Shown: positions 9,519 through 18,945, numbered from the stretch's first letter. The stretch: DNA of 64,000 nucleotides from Arachidicoccus sp. BS20 (GCF_001659705.1 NZ_CP015971.1:744001-808000); one strand, 5' to 3'. Translations and numbers: made by a program. The notes: generated by a model not told the origin, from the letters alone.

Positions 9519-10653
9519 CAGGAAATTTTATTTCGGGCGAATATTTTTTTATGTTTTTTATTAATGAAGGCACATTGCCGTAAACATATTTTTTCTCTCC
9601 GTTTACATAAACAACAGAAAAAGTTTTAAGCGAAAGATACTTTAGCTGAAGCATCAATGAAGCATCGAACAAAACGATATTTCCTTTGTGCAGTATCAGT
9701 TGTATATCTTCGGGATTTGTTGCAAAAAAACTTTCTGCATAGTTTTTATTTTTTTGTTTTACAATCATCAAATCCGCACCGCAATTTTCTTTGATGGCAC
9801 CAGCATTAATCTTCCAAATATCGGCTGGCAAAGAAGTTACGGAGTTTATCAACGCTTCATCATCCAACATTTTTGTTTCCCGCGCTTCGCGAAGATGATG
9901 CCAGATATTCCAATCGGCGGACACACAAGAATCTGTACCGAATAATATTTTTGTATGATGTTTCAATTCGTCAATTGCGGCAGTTTTGTTATAAAGAAAG
10001 AAATTAGAATCGGGACACCACACCAACGCTTTAAACTTTTTCGCCTGCCGCACATTCATTGCTATACCATGCACGCCAACGATTTCACGACAAAAGAAAT
10101 TCCACTCAAACAATTCATCTATTTCATGGTATCGTTCCTTGTCCGTGCCTTCGCCGATATGAATTACATAAGGAAGTTTTTCTCCGAAAGGCTTATTCAG
10201 TCTATATTTCCAACGTTTATCCAACCTTACGGAATGCAATGAAACACATTCTCCGAAAACAGTTATCGGAACTTCTTTCAGTTCAAATGCTTCGCCGTGC
10301 TGCACAACCGTTGTAACGCCTGAAATCAGATTTTTATAAACGCCCCACATTGCACGAAGCGCTTTGGGGACACGCAAAATCTCTTGAATCATCTCTTTGT
10401 TTTGCAAATGAATATCTGTTCCCCATTCGAGATAATTTTTATAAACACGATTGCCTAACTTTGGAAAAAGATTATAATCCAAATGGTCGTGCGAGTTGAT
10501 AAGCCCGGGAAATACGAAACAATTTTCAAAATAAATTTCCTCTTTATTAATATTATGTTCCGCCTGATTAAAAGAAATTTTTTCTATCTTTTTTTCTTTA
10601 ATCAAAAGATGAACGATGTCTTTATCCGATATTTTTAGATTGTGTAAAAGCAT
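9505..10653 (-). CDS. Amidohydrolase-superfamily metal hydrolase (deaminase-like)
   Basis: A 382-residue amidohydrolase with apparently complete metal ligands: the HxH pair in GLINSHDHLDYN (about residue 55), further histidines in YVIHIGEG (about 167) and IVGVHGIAM (about 193), and the aspartate in ILFGTDSCVSADW (about 240). This pattern fits the cytosine/adenosine deaminase and chlorohydrolase branch. The N- and C-terminal strands form the usual small beta sandwich. It is the first gene of a minus-strand operon with GT9 and GT4 transferases, so it may act on a glycan or nucleotide-sugar precursor, for example by deamination or deacetylation. That substrate assignment is inference; the fold and metal site are what the sequence shows. 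Confidence 0.75.
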   Translation of the reverse strand: MLLHNLKISDKDIVHLLIKEKKIEKISFNQAEHNINKEEIYFENCFVFPGLINSHDHLDYNLFPKLGNRVYKNYLEWGTDIHLQNKEMIQEILRVPKALRAMWGVYKNLISGVTTVVQHGEAFELKEVPITVFGECVSLHSVRLDKRWKYRLNKPFGEKLPYVIHIGEGTDKERYHEIDELFEWNFFCREIVGVHGIAMNVRQAKKFKALVWCPDSNFFLYNKTAAIDELKHHTKILFGTDSCVSADWNIWHHLREARETKMLDDEALINSVTSLPADIWKINAGAIKENCGADLMIVKQKNKNYAESFFATNPEDIQLILHKGNIVLFDASLMLQLKYLSLKTFSVVYVNGEKKYVYGNVPSLIKNIKKYSPEIKFPVDVE

Positions 10654-10698
10654 ATTTACAATGTGGATTCAACCTTTCTTTTATTTTCTTTTGCTTCA

Positions 10699-10748
10699 GT
10701 ACGTGTCCTCACGTACGGAAATATTATGGTGCCGTGAGACACGAACCA
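10699..10748. repeat. Palindromic repeat pair (tetraloop hairpin family)
   Basis: The gene-free stretch 10654-10959 contains a perfect 7-bp stem with a four-base loop, GTACGTG-TCCT-CACGTAC (10699-10716), followed by an imperfect hairpin of the same style (10728-10747, GGTGCCGTG and CACGAACC around AGA). Related hairpins lie at 39801-39898. The rest of the gap is AT-rich and holds no open frame I can support. The arrangement resembles REP-type intergenic palindromes; no matching transposase is in the window. Confidence 0.6.
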
Positions 10749-10959
10749 AGGCGATGGCAAAAGAAAAAATTTTATAGAAGTTGAGGATCTCTCTGTCTTT
10801 CAGTTTTCTTCTTATAAATTGGGGAACATACATTTCTACATTATAATATTTCGGATTTAAATCATTCTATAAACATTTTCTGAATTGTATTGCATACAAA
10901 ATTTTGTACCCGTGCATTTCAAAAGTGCAAGCAAATTTCTCTTCTGTCACAAATCACAA

Positions 10960-12081
10960 TTACAACGCTAATACGCATTTATGTTGCTTTTCAAAGAGAA
11001 TTTGTTCAAAATGTTCCAAGTATTGATGAACAATATTTTCCCAGGAATAATGATTAATAACTTTCGCTATATTTCCTCTTATCATTTCACGGTTATTGTT
11101 TTTTGAAACACGATTGAGCGTGTTTGCAACGTCTTCGGCATCGGAAAAATAATAAGCGTCTTTGCCCAAAATGGTTTTGTTGAAAACATTGTCGTGCGCG
11201 CATATTAGGGTTTGCGAAGCCATCGCTTCAATCAACGACGGATTGGTCCCACCAACACTATGCCCGTGAAAATAAATGTTGGAAAAATACCTGAGATTAT
11301 TCAGCCTGTCAATATCATAAATACTGTCCATAAAACGGATGAATTTAAAAGGTGCATATTTTTCTTTTAAATATTTACCGTATTTCGTTTCGCAATTTCC
11401 AACAACGAGGAAAGTAGTTTTACTCGCAGCGAGCAATGTTCCGTCAAGAATTGTTTCAATATTATTTTCTTTTTCCAATCTTGCCACAAGCATATTATAG
11501 CCGTATTTTTCAACATCGTACTCTTTCAGTATAAGCTCTTCCGGTTCGTCAAAAATGTGTGCACCATAAGGAATATATTCCGTCTTTGCATTATATTTAT
11601 TCGATATATATTTTTGAATACCAATCGAATCCGAAATAAGATAATGACTGTGTTTTACAGCTAAGCTTTCGGCATAAAGAAGGAAACGGCGTACTACTTT
11701 TGAATATTTGCTTCGTTTCCATTCAAAGCCATCCATATTGGTTGTAATCACGCTTTTTCTCTTCGGTAAAAGCCTGCCCCACACGGAACTGCTGGTATAA
11801 CCTAACTGAAGAATAATGTCATATTCCTGATGACGTGTATCTACAATACAATTAAAATCGTAAACAAATTGCCCGACGGTACCAATGAGATGTTCGGGGT
11901 CAAAACAATGGACAATATTTACTCCATTCCAATTACTTCCCTTGAAGGGATGTTTGTGGGAATTATATACAGTAACAGTATACCCCAAGTTGACAAGCCC
12001 GACTGAAAGATATTCAGCAAACTGCTCAAAACCTCCGTAATTATTAGGAATACCTCTGGTTCCAATAATAGCTATATTCAT
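10960..12081 (-). CDS. Glycosyltransferase family 4 with DUF1972 N-terminal domain
   Basis: A 373-residue transferase starting IAIIGTRGIPNNYGGFEQF, the hallmark of the DUF1972 acceptor domain found in rhamnosyl- and galactosyl-transferases of capsule and EPS clusters. The second half is a Glycos_transf_1 domain (YNMLVARLEKENNIETILDG, and FHGHSVGGTNPSLIEAMA carrying the acidic donor-site residue). The open frame reaches 12135, but the ATG at 12081 is preferred because it is preceded by a GGAGTTAAG ribosome-binding sequence and begins exactly at the conserved Rossmann strand. It is separated from the amidohydrolase operon by about 300 bases, so it probably has its own promoter while serving the same polysaccharide pathway. 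Confidence 0.88.
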   Translation of the reverse strand: MNIAIIGTRGIPNNYGGFEQFAEYLSVGLVNLGYTVTVYNSHKHPFKGSNWNGVNIVHCFDPEHLIGTVGQFVYDFNCIVDTRHQEYDIILQLGYTSSSVWGRLLPKRKSVITTNMDGFEWKRSKYSKVVRRFLLYAESLAVKHSHYLISDSIGIQKYISNKYNAKTEYIPYGAHIFDEPEELILKEYDVEKYGYNMLVARLEKENNIETILDGTLLAASKTTFLVVGNCETKYGKYLKEKYAPFKFIRFMDSIYDIDRLNNLRYFSNIYFHGHSVGGTNPSLIEAMASQTLICAHDNVFNKTILGKDAYYFSDAEDVANTLNRVSKNNNREMIRGNIAKVINHYSWENIVHQYLEHFEQILFEKQHKCVLAL

Positions 12082-12279
12082 CTTAACTCCAATATGAAGG
12101 TATAAACAACCATATCGTTTGAAGAGTTGCTTCAAACATGAAATATTTAATACTATCAGTGAATATGATAATTGGGCTACAGGTTTATATAAAGATGGAA
12201 AATTTTAAGATTTGGCACAAATGAGCAGCACAGTCTAAAAACGATAAATTTTATATGGAGCATGAAATTTATAAAACAA

Positions 12280-12303
12280 AAATCGGCTCTAATGAGCCGA
12301 TTT
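12280..12303 (-). terminator. Rho-independent terminator of the tRNA transcript
   Basis: A perfect 10-bp stem AAATCGGCTC / GAGCCGATTT with a four-base loop, followed on the minus strand by TTGTTTT. It lies 22 bases past the 3' end of the tRNA gene and fits its terminator. Confidence 0.75.
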
Positions 12304-12324
12304 AAAGTCTTAATAAAAATATTG

Positions 12325-12398
12325 TAGCGAGATCGGGAATTGAACCCGAGACCTCAGGGTTATGAATCCTGCGCTCTAACCACCTGAGCTACCTCGCC
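12325..12398 (-). tRNA. tRNA with CAU anticodon (elongator tRNA-Met likely)
   Basis: Read on the minus strand the 74 bases fold as a full cloverleaf: acceptor GGCGAGG with TCTCGCT (G-U at both ends), D-arm GCTC..GAGC, anticodon stem CAGGA/CCCTG with an A-C mismatch next to the loop, loop TTCATAA with anticodon CAT (12362-12364), and T-arm TCGGG-TTCAATT-CCCGA. The discriminator base is A and no CCA is encoded. CAU can belong to elongator Met, initiator Met or the lysidine-modified Ile2 tRNA. The first pair is G-U, not the unpaired C-A of initiators, and the body resembles elongator Met more than Ile2; this choice is inference. Confidence 0.9.
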
Positions 12399-12434
12399 GT
12401 GGTTCGTTAAAACATTTTTTATTTCAACGGGTTG

Positions 12435-12465
12435 CAAAAGTAATTGGAATTTTGTTTTATTCAAA
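12435..12465 (-). promoter_or_regulatory. Bacteroidota-type promoter for the tRNA gene
   Basis: On the minus strand TTTG (12465-12462), a 19-base spacer and TACTTTTG (12442-12435) match the Bacteroidota sigma-A consensus TTTG-N19-TAnnTTTG exactly. The -7 box lies 37 bases before the tRNA 5' end. Confidence 0.7.
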
Positions 12466-12483
12466 AATAAATTCAACAAATTC

Positions 12484-14019
12484 TTACTCCCACTCAATTG
12501 TTGCAGGCGGCTTGCTGCTGATGTCGTACACTACGCGATTAATACCGCGCACATTATTAATAATTGCGTTAGATACATTTGCCAGAAATTCATAAGGAAG
12601 ATGTGCCCAGTCTGCCGTCATACCGTCAACAGAAGTTACGGCACGCAAGGCAACGGTATATTCGTAAGTACGTTCGTCGCCCATAACACCCACACTTTTT
12701 ACAGGCAATAAAATCGCTCCAGCTTGCCACACTTTATCATACAAATCATTATCTTTTAACGCTGTAATATATTGCTCATCAGCCTCTTGCAGCAGTTGTG
12801 CTTTTTCGGCGGTTACTTCTCCCAAAATCCTGATTGCCAATCCCGGACCGGGAAAAGGATGACGGTTAATCATATCCTGCGGAATGCCAAGCTCCAATCC
12901 AACGCGGCGCACCTCATCTTTAAACAAGGAACGTAAAGGCTCTACCAATTGCAGGTTCATGGTTTCGGGTAAGCCGCCGACATTGTGATGTGATTTAATG
13001 GTAACGGACGGACCATGCACACTCACACTTTCAATTACATCGGGGTAAATGGTTCCTTGTCCCAGAAACGCCGCTTCTTTTATTTTGCCGGCTTCTTCCT
13101 GAAATACATCGATAAATAATTTCCCAATCGTTTTTCGTTTTGCCTCAGGGTCGGTTTTTCCTGCGAGTTCTTTATAAAATAAATCTTTGGCATCAATGCC
13201 CTTTACATTTAAGCCAATCGTTTTATAGGTTTCCAAAACCTGCTCAAATTCGTTTTTGCGTAGCACGCCATTGTCCACAAAAATCCCGTGCAACCTGTCG
13301 CCTATTGCACGGCTGATAAGCGTTGCAGCCACCGTGCTGTCCACACCTCCGCTTAATGCCATGATAACATGGCTGTTGCCAATTTTTTCTTTCAGTTGTC
13401 CGATGGTTTCTTCCACAAATGATGCAGGTGTCCAGTCCTGCGAGCAACCACAGATGTTTACCAGAAAATTAAACAATATTCTTTTTCCTTCAATAGAATG
13501 ATATACTTCCGGATGAAACTGCAAGCCGTACAATGCGTGAGGCATATCATCAGTTTTCTTAAAAGCAGCAACAGGAATACTTGCCGTTGTTGCCAATATT
13601 TCAAATCCTTCCGGAAGCTCTTTAATGGAATCGCTGTGACTCATCCACACTTGTGAAGTTTCGGAAACGCCGTTGAGTAAAGCGTCGTCTTTTTGTTTCA
13701 GCATTTGCGCGCGACCATATTCACGTTTGTTGGATTTTTCTACACGACCACCAAATTTTTTTGCAGTCAGTTGTGCGCCGTAACACACACCCAACACAGG
13801 CACTTTTTCTATAAATGAAGCGACATCCACATCGGGTGCGTTTTCTTCATTTACGCTGAAAGGCGAACCACTGAGGATAATGCCTTTTAAGCTGCTGTCA
13901 AATTCAAATGACTTGTGATACGGAAGAATATCGCAATAAACATTTGCTTCGCGTACAGCGCGCGCGATGAGTTGTGTGTACTGGCTTCCAAAATCGAGAA
14001 TAATAATTTTTTCGGTCAT
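12484..14019 (-). CDS. guaA: GMP synthase (glutamine-hydrolysing)
   Basis: A 511-residue GuaA that converts XMP to GMP using ATP and glutamine. Domains in order: class I glutamine amidotransferase with the nucleophile Cys79 in VLGVCYGAQ and the His-Glu of [12 protein letters not shown]; the ATP pyrophosphatase domain with the P-loop [10 protein letters not shown]; and the GMP synthase C-terminal dimerisation domain ending in PPATIEWE. Length is normal for the family. The frame opens at 14043, but the ATG at 14019 ([13 protein letters not shown]) matches the conserved start. It is transcribed alone, with the tRNA gene downstream on the same strand. Confidence 0.97.
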   Translation of the reverse strand: MTEKIIILDFGSQYTQLIARAVREANVYCDILPYHKSFEFDSSLKGIILSGSPFSVNEENAPDVDVASFIEKVPVLGVCYGAQLTAKKFGGRVEKSNKREYGRAQMLKQKDDALLNGVSETSQVWMSHSDSIKELPEGFEILATTASIPVAAFKKTDDMPHALYGLQFHPEVYHSIEGKRILFNFLVNICGCSQDWTPASFVEETIGQLKEKIGNSHVIMALSGGVDSTVAATLISRAIGDRLHGIFVDNGVLRKNEFEQVLETYKTIGLNVKGIDAKDLFYKELAGKTDPEAKRKTIGKLFIDVFQEEAGKIKEAAFLGQGTIYPDVIESVSVHGPSVTIKSHHNVGGLPETMNLQLVEPLRSLFKDEVRRVGLELGIPQDMINRHPFPGPGLAIRILGEVTAEKAQLLQEADEQYITALKDNDLYDKVWQAGAILLPVKSVGVMGDERTYEYTVALRAVTSVDGMTADWAHLPYEFLANVSNAIINNVRGINRVVYDISSKPPATIEWE

Positions 14020-14040
14020 AACGAGCGGGGAAATTTTGCG

Positions 14041-14048
14041 CAAAAGTA
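14041..14048 (-). promoter_or_regulatory. Candidate promoter -7 box for guaA
   Basis: TACTTTTG on the minus strand, 22 bases before the guaA start, matches the Bacteroidota TAnnTTTG box; no clear -33 element is seen. Confidence 0.45.
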
Positions 14049-14213
14049 ATTAAATTAGAGGCGAAATGAGAAAATAAATGCAAAAGCTAAAGGCTCATCA
14101 TAAAATATTTTCATTCTTTATTGTACCAATATGTTTATTCCTCGGCGCGGGCTACAGATGGAGCGCATTTGCGACAATAACAGAACGTTCGGGACTTAGT
14201 ATTACCTAAAAAA

Positions 14214-15743
14214 TTACTTCTCTCCCGTTCTATTTAAATCCCACAACGACAACCGTTCAACAGTAGCCTTTCCTTCCGAAAACAGTGAAATTCCCGTTTC
14301 ATTTGCTGTTGGGTACAACATGGCACTTATCACTTTTTCTCCATCATTGCCAAATACTTCAAGGGACGATTTATCCAGTAATATCTGAATTTTTACTTTG
14401 CCGTTTATAGATTTTAAAGGCGCCGTCTGCAATATATTTTCAACAGATTTGTATCTCTTTCCCGCAACTCCGAAATCGATATACAACAATTGTTTATTCA
14501 CATCATATCCTACGGCAATTTTGTGATTGTTCGTAGTATCTTCGGCGATATTTATACCGGCTTTGGATGTCTTCTTTACATCAAAAGTTGCTTCTGCCCA
14601 ATAAGCATTTCCCGTATATTTTTCTATTCCTGTCGGCATTAATATTTTGTTGTTTATCCTGATATGCTTCCAGGTATTATTTCTTCCGGCAGACAAAGCG
14701 GATAGAGTTTTGCGAATGATAGATGCCGGTTGCTGAAAAAGCCGGAGCCCTTCATTCGTGTTACGTAAAGATAAATCTCTTGGTATGGACATTTGCCCAC
14801 GCCAGGGATTGGTTGCTGTATTACCCGGAACCAACCAGCCTATTAAAATTTGTTGATTATGTTCGAGCCTCCACGGAATAGCGGCATAAAAACAATCTCC
14901 ATTATCCACAGTCAATATCTGCTTGTTTGAATTATCATTGTGAAAATTCTTACCGTCAAAGTCGCCTGTAAAATATTGTATGTACGGCGCTTTATCCCCC
15001 CAGCACGAAACAAATAATACCCATTTTATTTTCGATGAATTTCCATTAACCGGAAGCGGAACTAAAAACGGACATTCCCAATCGTGCCCGGTATATCCTG
15101 CGGGACCGAAATCGCTCAATATAGTCCATGCTTTAAGGTCTTTTGAACCATAAAGCCTAATCTTGTGTTCATGTACCAACGATACCGTCATTACCCATTC
15201 TTTGGCAGGCTCGTACCAAAAAACATTCGGGTCGCGAAAGTCAGCTCTGTTTAAATCTATCACAGGATTTCCCGTATAAAAAGAAAATGTTTTCCCGGTA
15301 TCATTACTGTAAGCTATGTATTGTGCTTCTTTCTTCTGCTTTGGCAAATCGCCGGTAAAAATTGCCACAAGAGGCGATTCTCCGTTTTTAGAAAATCCGC
15401 TTGAGTTATGACTGTCCACAACAGCCGAACCCGAAAAAATAGAAATAACAGAATCCTTCTTTACCACTTCGGGAATAGCTACCGGAAGGTGTTGCCAGTG
15501 AACCAAATCTTTACTCACGGCGTGCCCCCAGCTCATGTGCCCCCACACATTATCAAAAGGATTATTTTGAAAATACAAATGAAAAAATCCATCAAAATAG
15601 AACAATCCGTTAGGGTCGTTTGTCCACGTTTTTTCCGGTGTAAAATGGTAAACGGGACGCCACTGCGGCGTAGGCGTTTTCTCCTGAGCGGCACAACGAA
15701 TCAATATAACAGATAAAAGACAAGACAAGAATATTACTCTCAT
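14214..15743 (-). CDS. Glycoside hydrolase family 32 (levanase/fructosidase), exported
   Basis: A 509-residue GH32 enzyme that should cut beta-fructosyl bonds in sucrose, levan or inulin-type fructans. The catalytic set is complete: nucleophile Asp43 in WTNDPNG, the transition-state RDP motif in FRDPNVFWYEP, and the acid/base Glu in the EC motif HDWECPFLVPL. A C-terminal beta-sandwich domain follows (LDKSSLEVFGNDGEKVISAM). The ATG at 15743 gives a signal peptide ending LLSVILIRCAAQ; Cys17 could be lipidated but the residues before it are not a standard lipobox. No SusC/SusD pair or fructokinase lies beside it, so it is not part of a complete fructan locus here. Confidence 0.92.
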   Translation of the reverse strand: MRVIFLSCLLSVILIRCAAQEKTPTPQWRPVYHFTPEKTWTNDPNGLFYFDGFFHLYFQNNPFDNVWGHMSWGHAVSKDLVHWQHLPVAIPEVVKKDSVISIFSGSAVVDSHNSSGFSKNGESPLVAIFTGDLPKQKKEAQYIAYSNDTGKTFSFYTGNPVIDLNRADFRDPNVFWYEPAKEWVMTVSLVHEHKIRLYGSKDLKAWTILSDFGPAGYTGHDWECPFLVPLPVNGNSSKIKWVLFVSCWGDKAPYIQYFTGDFDGKNFHNDNSNKQILTVDNGDCFYAAIPWRLEHNQQILIGWLVPGNTATNPWRGQMSIPRDLSLRNTNEGLRLFQQPASIIRKTLSALSAGRNNTWKHIRINNKILMPTGIEKYTGNAYWAEATFDVKKTSKAGINIAEDTTNNHKIAVGYDVNKQLLYIDFGVAGKRYKSVENILQTAPLKSINGKVKIQILLDKSSLEVFGNDGEKVISAMLYPTANETGISLFSEGKATVERLSLWDLNRTGEK

Positions 15744-15919
15744 TGATTTTATATTTCTGTAAAAAATATTCCGAAAGATATAACAAAACATCCAAACACT
15801 CTATACACAAAATACTTCGAAGAAATGCTCCCACTTTCACTTAATTGTAAAAAATTGTCGCCCGGCAAATATTCCGGCGCAAATGCTTTACCTTTAGAAA
15901 AATTTTTCTAAACACTTCT

Positions 15920-16279
15920 GTGCCGAAGCATATCATCATAGACGAATTGGCGTATGAAGCCATGCTAAGCTTCATCGAAAATTTATACTCAACCGATAAA
16001 GCTGGCGCGCTTTCCGATACCGGTTTTATTCTGGATGATTTTTGGTTGCAGGATACTGCCGTGATTGAAAATATAGAACGCAGGCATGGAGCATGGGACG
16101 TATGCCTTGTATTTGCCCACTATTTGCAGCCACTTAAACTGATAAAACGAAAAATTACTAATTTCGCATCTTTTAAGAAAGCTGAAGTAACAGCTCATTA
16201 TATGCGCAGGCTGGCAGCAAAAGACCAGCGCGGCACCATGATTATTAACGAAAAATCTATTGTAGTAAATCTAAGCTGA
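15920..16279 (+). CDS. Conserved-looking small protein of unknown function
   Basis: A 119-residue soluble protein starting with GTG, with no signal peptide or membrane segment. Acidic and aromatic residues dominate the first half (FILDDFWLQDTAVIENIERR) and basic residues the second (LKLIKRKITNFASFKKAEVT). I do not recognise a domain. It ends two bases before the TetR regulator start, so the two genes are almost certainly co-translated. A TACCTTTA box at 15889-15896 is close to the Bacteroidota -7 form. Its coding nature is supported by the tight spacing and by normal codon use rather than by similarity. Confidence 0.6.
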   Translation: MPKHIIIDELAYEAMLSFIENLYSTDKAGALSDTGFILDDFWLQDTAVIENIERRHGAWDVCLVFAHYLQPLKLIKRKITNFASFKKAEVTAHYMRRLAAKDQRGTMIINEKSIVVNLS

Positions 16280-16281
16280 AC

Positions 16282-16899
16282 ATGACGGCAACTAAACAGA
16301 GGATAATAAAAACATCTGAACGCCTGTTTTTTCAATACGGTATTGCCAATGTGCGCCTGCAACAAATTGCTGACGAGGTGGGCATTAGCGTAGGCAATCT
16401 TGCCTATCATTACAAAAATAAAGAAGCTATTGTGAGCGCCGTTTACGATGCTCTTTTATATGAACTTTCGGAAATATTATCAGCTTATTTGGTTTACCCC
16501 GACTTATCCGATTTCGACAAACAATTCTCCGACTTATTTACATTTCTCAACGAAAATATTTTTTATATCAACAATATTTGGGAAATAGAACGCACTTATC
16601 CCGACATCAAAAAAGAGTGGGCGGCATTGAATAATAAGATATTGTTACAGTTAAAAAAAAGAATCAAGTACAATATTCAACGCGGCATTATAAAACAGGA
16701 ATCCTATCCCGGCGAGCACGACTTGCTTGCACAATCCCTATTCTTATCCATTGATTTTTGGATACCGCAACAATTATTACGCGGCAAACCGGTAAGCGCT
16801 ACACTTTACAAGAAAGCTTTATGGGGCTTACTCTTCCCCCATTTCACAGAGGAAGGAAAAAAAGAGTTTGATAAAATCATCATTCCGATACTGAATTAA
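16282..16899 (+). CDS. TetR/AcrR-family transcriptional regulator
   Basis: A 205-residue regulator with an N-terminal TetR helix-turn-helix (IIKTSERLFFQYGIANVRLQ, then IADEVGISVGNLAYHYKNKE) at residues 6-45, followed by an alpha-helical ligand/dimer domain in which nothing identifies the ligand. It is the last of two tightly linked genes and stands 207 bases upstream of an ABC exporter gene on the same strand. TetR regulators often repress a neighbouring transporter; a palindromic candidate operator lies over the exporter promoter (17052-17072). Regulation of that exporter is therefore plausible but unproven. Confidence 0.88.
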   Translation: MTATKQRIIKTSERLFFQYGIANVRLQQIADEVGISVGNLAYHYKNKEAIVSAVYDALLYELSEILSAYLVYPDLSDFDKQFSDLFTFLNENIFYINNIWEIERTYPDIKKEWAALNNKILLQLKKRIKYNIQRGIIKQESYPGEHDLLAQSLFLSIDFWIPQQLLRGKPVSATLYKKALWGLLFPHFTEEGKKEFDKIIIPILN

Positions 16900-16989
16900 T
16901 TGCCTGCCTGGTTTTAGGGCTTTAATTTACATCCCACACATTCGTACACAAGTTTTCAGACTCAGAAATTCAGACTTAGTTTTATTTGC

Positions 16990-17008
16990 AGATTCTTTGC
17001 AAGAATCT
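16990..17008 (+). terminator. Possible terminator after the TetR gene
   Basis: An 8-bp stem AGATTCTT / AAGAATCT with a three-base loop followed by TTTTCC. The stem is AT-rich, so it may be weak. Confidence 0.35.
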
Positions 17009-17051
17009 TTTCCTTGCCATAGCTATAGCATACCGGATGAAAGAGCTTAAT

Positions 17052-17072
17052 GTTTACTAAATGTTGACAAAC
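17052..17072. promoter_or_regulatory. Candidate operator over the ABC exporter promoter
   Basis: A 21-base imperfect palindrome beginning GTTTAC and ending CAAAC overlaps the -33 region of the promoter before the ABC exporter. Only the outer four base pairs and a few inner ones match, so this is a weak candidate for the TetR site. Confidence 0.25.
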
Positions 17073-17097
17073 GATTATTCTTTGATGCTTATCTTTG
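17064..17097 (+). promoter_or_regulatory. Promoter of the ABC exporter gene
   Basis: TTGACA (17064-17069), 20 bases, then TATCTTTG (17090-17097), which fits the Bacteroidota -33/-7 pattern. The -7 box is only 9 bases before the ATG at 17107, so the transcript leader would be very short or absent. Confidence 0.55.
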
Positions 17098-17106
17098 CAC
17101 TCGCAA

Positions 17107-18918
17107 ATGAGTAAGAACACGAAGAAAACAAAGTTTGATTTATCCCTTTTCAAAAAAGTATTTGGTTATGTAAAGCCGTACAGAACACAGTTTTTGTGCA
17201 GTCTTGCATTGGCTGTCATACTCGGCTTTTTCACGCCGGTACGTCCGTACCTTATACAGGTAACTATCGACAGAGCTACAGGCAAAAGCGCTGCGGTTCC
17301 GCAGTGGCTGCATTGGTTCATATCCAATGACAACCTGAACGATGTCGCCAAGTTTATTGTATCCATAACAGTGTTTCAGATTGCATTTATTTTCATTGAG
17401 ACAGCTGCGCGGTTTATATTCACATTTATTACGTCATGGCTTGGGCAAAGTGTAGTGCGGAATCTGCGCGTCAACGTTTATCAAAAAATCAGTAGTCTCA
17501 ATTTACGGCAATTCGACCGCACGCCTATCGGAACGCTCACTACGCGCACCATTGACGATGTGGAACGTATCAATGATATGTTTTCCGACGGCTTTATTCC
17601 TATACTGGCAGATTTGCTTTCCATTATCATCACATTGGTTACCATGTTCTGGATTAACTGGAAGCTGGCATTAATATGTATTATTCCTTTTCCATTTTTA
17701 ATCGTTGCCACCTACTATTTCAAAGAAAGTGTGAACAAAAGTTATACCCGCGTGCGCAATGCAGTTGCCGCTCTGAATGCTTTTGTACAGGAGCATATCT
17801 CGGGCATCGCCATTGTGCAGGCATTTGCCGCGGAAAAAAGGGAAGAGGAAAAATTCAAAGCCATCAACAAAGAGCATCGTAATGCAAACATTGCGGCAAA
17901 TTATGCTTATTCCATCTTTTTCCCTGTGGTCGAATTGATTTTGGCGGTAAGTACCGGCATATTGATTTGGTATGTTTCCGATAGAAAATTAGACGCCGGC
18001 TTGCTTATTTCTTTCATGCTTTATCTCAACCAGATTTTCCGTCCTTTGCGCGTCATTGCCGATAAGTTCAACACCATCCAAATGGGTATGATTGCAGCAG
18101 AGCGCGTATTCAAAATAATGGAAATTGATGACGTGCTTCCATCGGCTGCGCCGGACGCATACAATCCCGGAAAATTAGCGGGGCGTGTGGATTTTAATCA
18201 TGTATGGTTTGCTTATTCAGAGCAGCATTATGTATTGAAAGATGTGGACTTCCACATTAAGCAAGGCGAAACCGTTGCACTTGTGGGACATACCGGAAGC
18301 GGTAAAACTTCTATCATCAGTTTACTGAACAGGCTGTACGAAATTCAGCAGGGCGAAATAAAAATCGATGACGTAAATATCAAAGATTTCAATACCGATA
18401 CGCTGCGCAAAAACATTGGCGTAGTGTTGCAGGATGTCTTTTTGTTTTCGGGTTCTATCATCGATAATATTACGCTGCGCAATTCAGATGTTACGAGAGA
18501 ACAGGTAATTGAAACTGCAAAAATGATTGGCGTTCACGACTTTATTATGAAGCTGCCCGGCGGTTACGATTTTAAGGTCATGGAACGTGGAAGTTCGCTG
18601 AGTTTGGGACAAAGGCAATTGATTTCATTTATCCGCGCATTGCTTTACAATCCGTCGATTTTAGTGCTGGACGAAGCCACTTCATCCATCGATTCCGAAA
18701 GCGAAATGCTGGTGCAACACGCAATTGATAAATTAATTTCCGGAAGAACCTCTATTGTAATTGCCCACAGGTTATCGACCATTCGCAAAGCCAACAAAAT
18801 TATTGTTCTCGACAAAGGAGAAATAAAAGAGACAGGCAACCATGAAGAGCTGCTCGCACAAAACGGATTTTATGCTAAATTGCATCAAATGCAGTTCTCG
18901 GAAGAACAGGCAATTTGA
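17107..18918 (+). CDS. ABC exporter, fused membrane and ATPase domains (MsbA/MDR-like)
   Basis: A 603-residue half-transporter. Six membrane helices occupy roughly residues 20-310 (ABC_membrane domain), and the nucleotide-binding domain follows with Walker A LVGHTGSGKTS (about 396-406), a signature loop of the form SLGQRQLISFIRALL in place of the more usual LSGGQ, Walker B SILVLDEATSSID and the H-loop in VIAHRLSTI. It should work as a homodimer or heterodimer that exports lipid or drugs; no second half-transporter is adjacent. The ATG at 17107 is preferred to the TTG at 17095, which lies in the promoter box. The TetR gene upstream may control it. Confidence 0.92.
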   Translation: MSKNTKKTKFDLSLFKKVFGYVKPYRTQFLCSLALAVILGFFTPVRPYLIQVTIDRATGKSAAVPQWLHWFISNDNLNDVAKFIVSITVFQIAFIFIETAARFIFTFITSWLGQSVVRNLRVNVYQKISSLNLRQFDRTPIGTLTTRTIDDVERINDMFSDGFIPILADLLSIIITLVTMFWINWKLALICIIPFPFLIVATYYFKESVNKSYTRVRNAVAALNAFVQEHISGIAIVQAFAAEKREEEKFKAINKEHRNANIAANYAYSIFFPVVELILAVSTGILIWYVSDRKLDAGLLISFMLYLNQIFRPLRVIADKFNTIQMGMIAAERVFKIMEIDDVLPSAAPDAYNPGKLAGRVDFNHVWFAYSEQHYVLKDVDFHIKQGETVALVGHTGSGKTSIISLLNRLYEIQQGEIKIDDVNIKDFNTDTLRKNIGVVLQDVFLFSGSIIDNITLRNSDVTREQVIETAKMIGVHDFIMKLPGGYDFKVMERGSSLSLGQRQLISFIRALLYNPSILVLDEATSSIDSESEMLVQHAIDKLISGRTSIVIAHRLSTIRKANKIIVLDKGEIKETGNHEELLAQNGFYAKLHQMQFSEEQAI

Positions 18919-18945
18919 TAACAGAATTTCTTCACTACCGGCACA

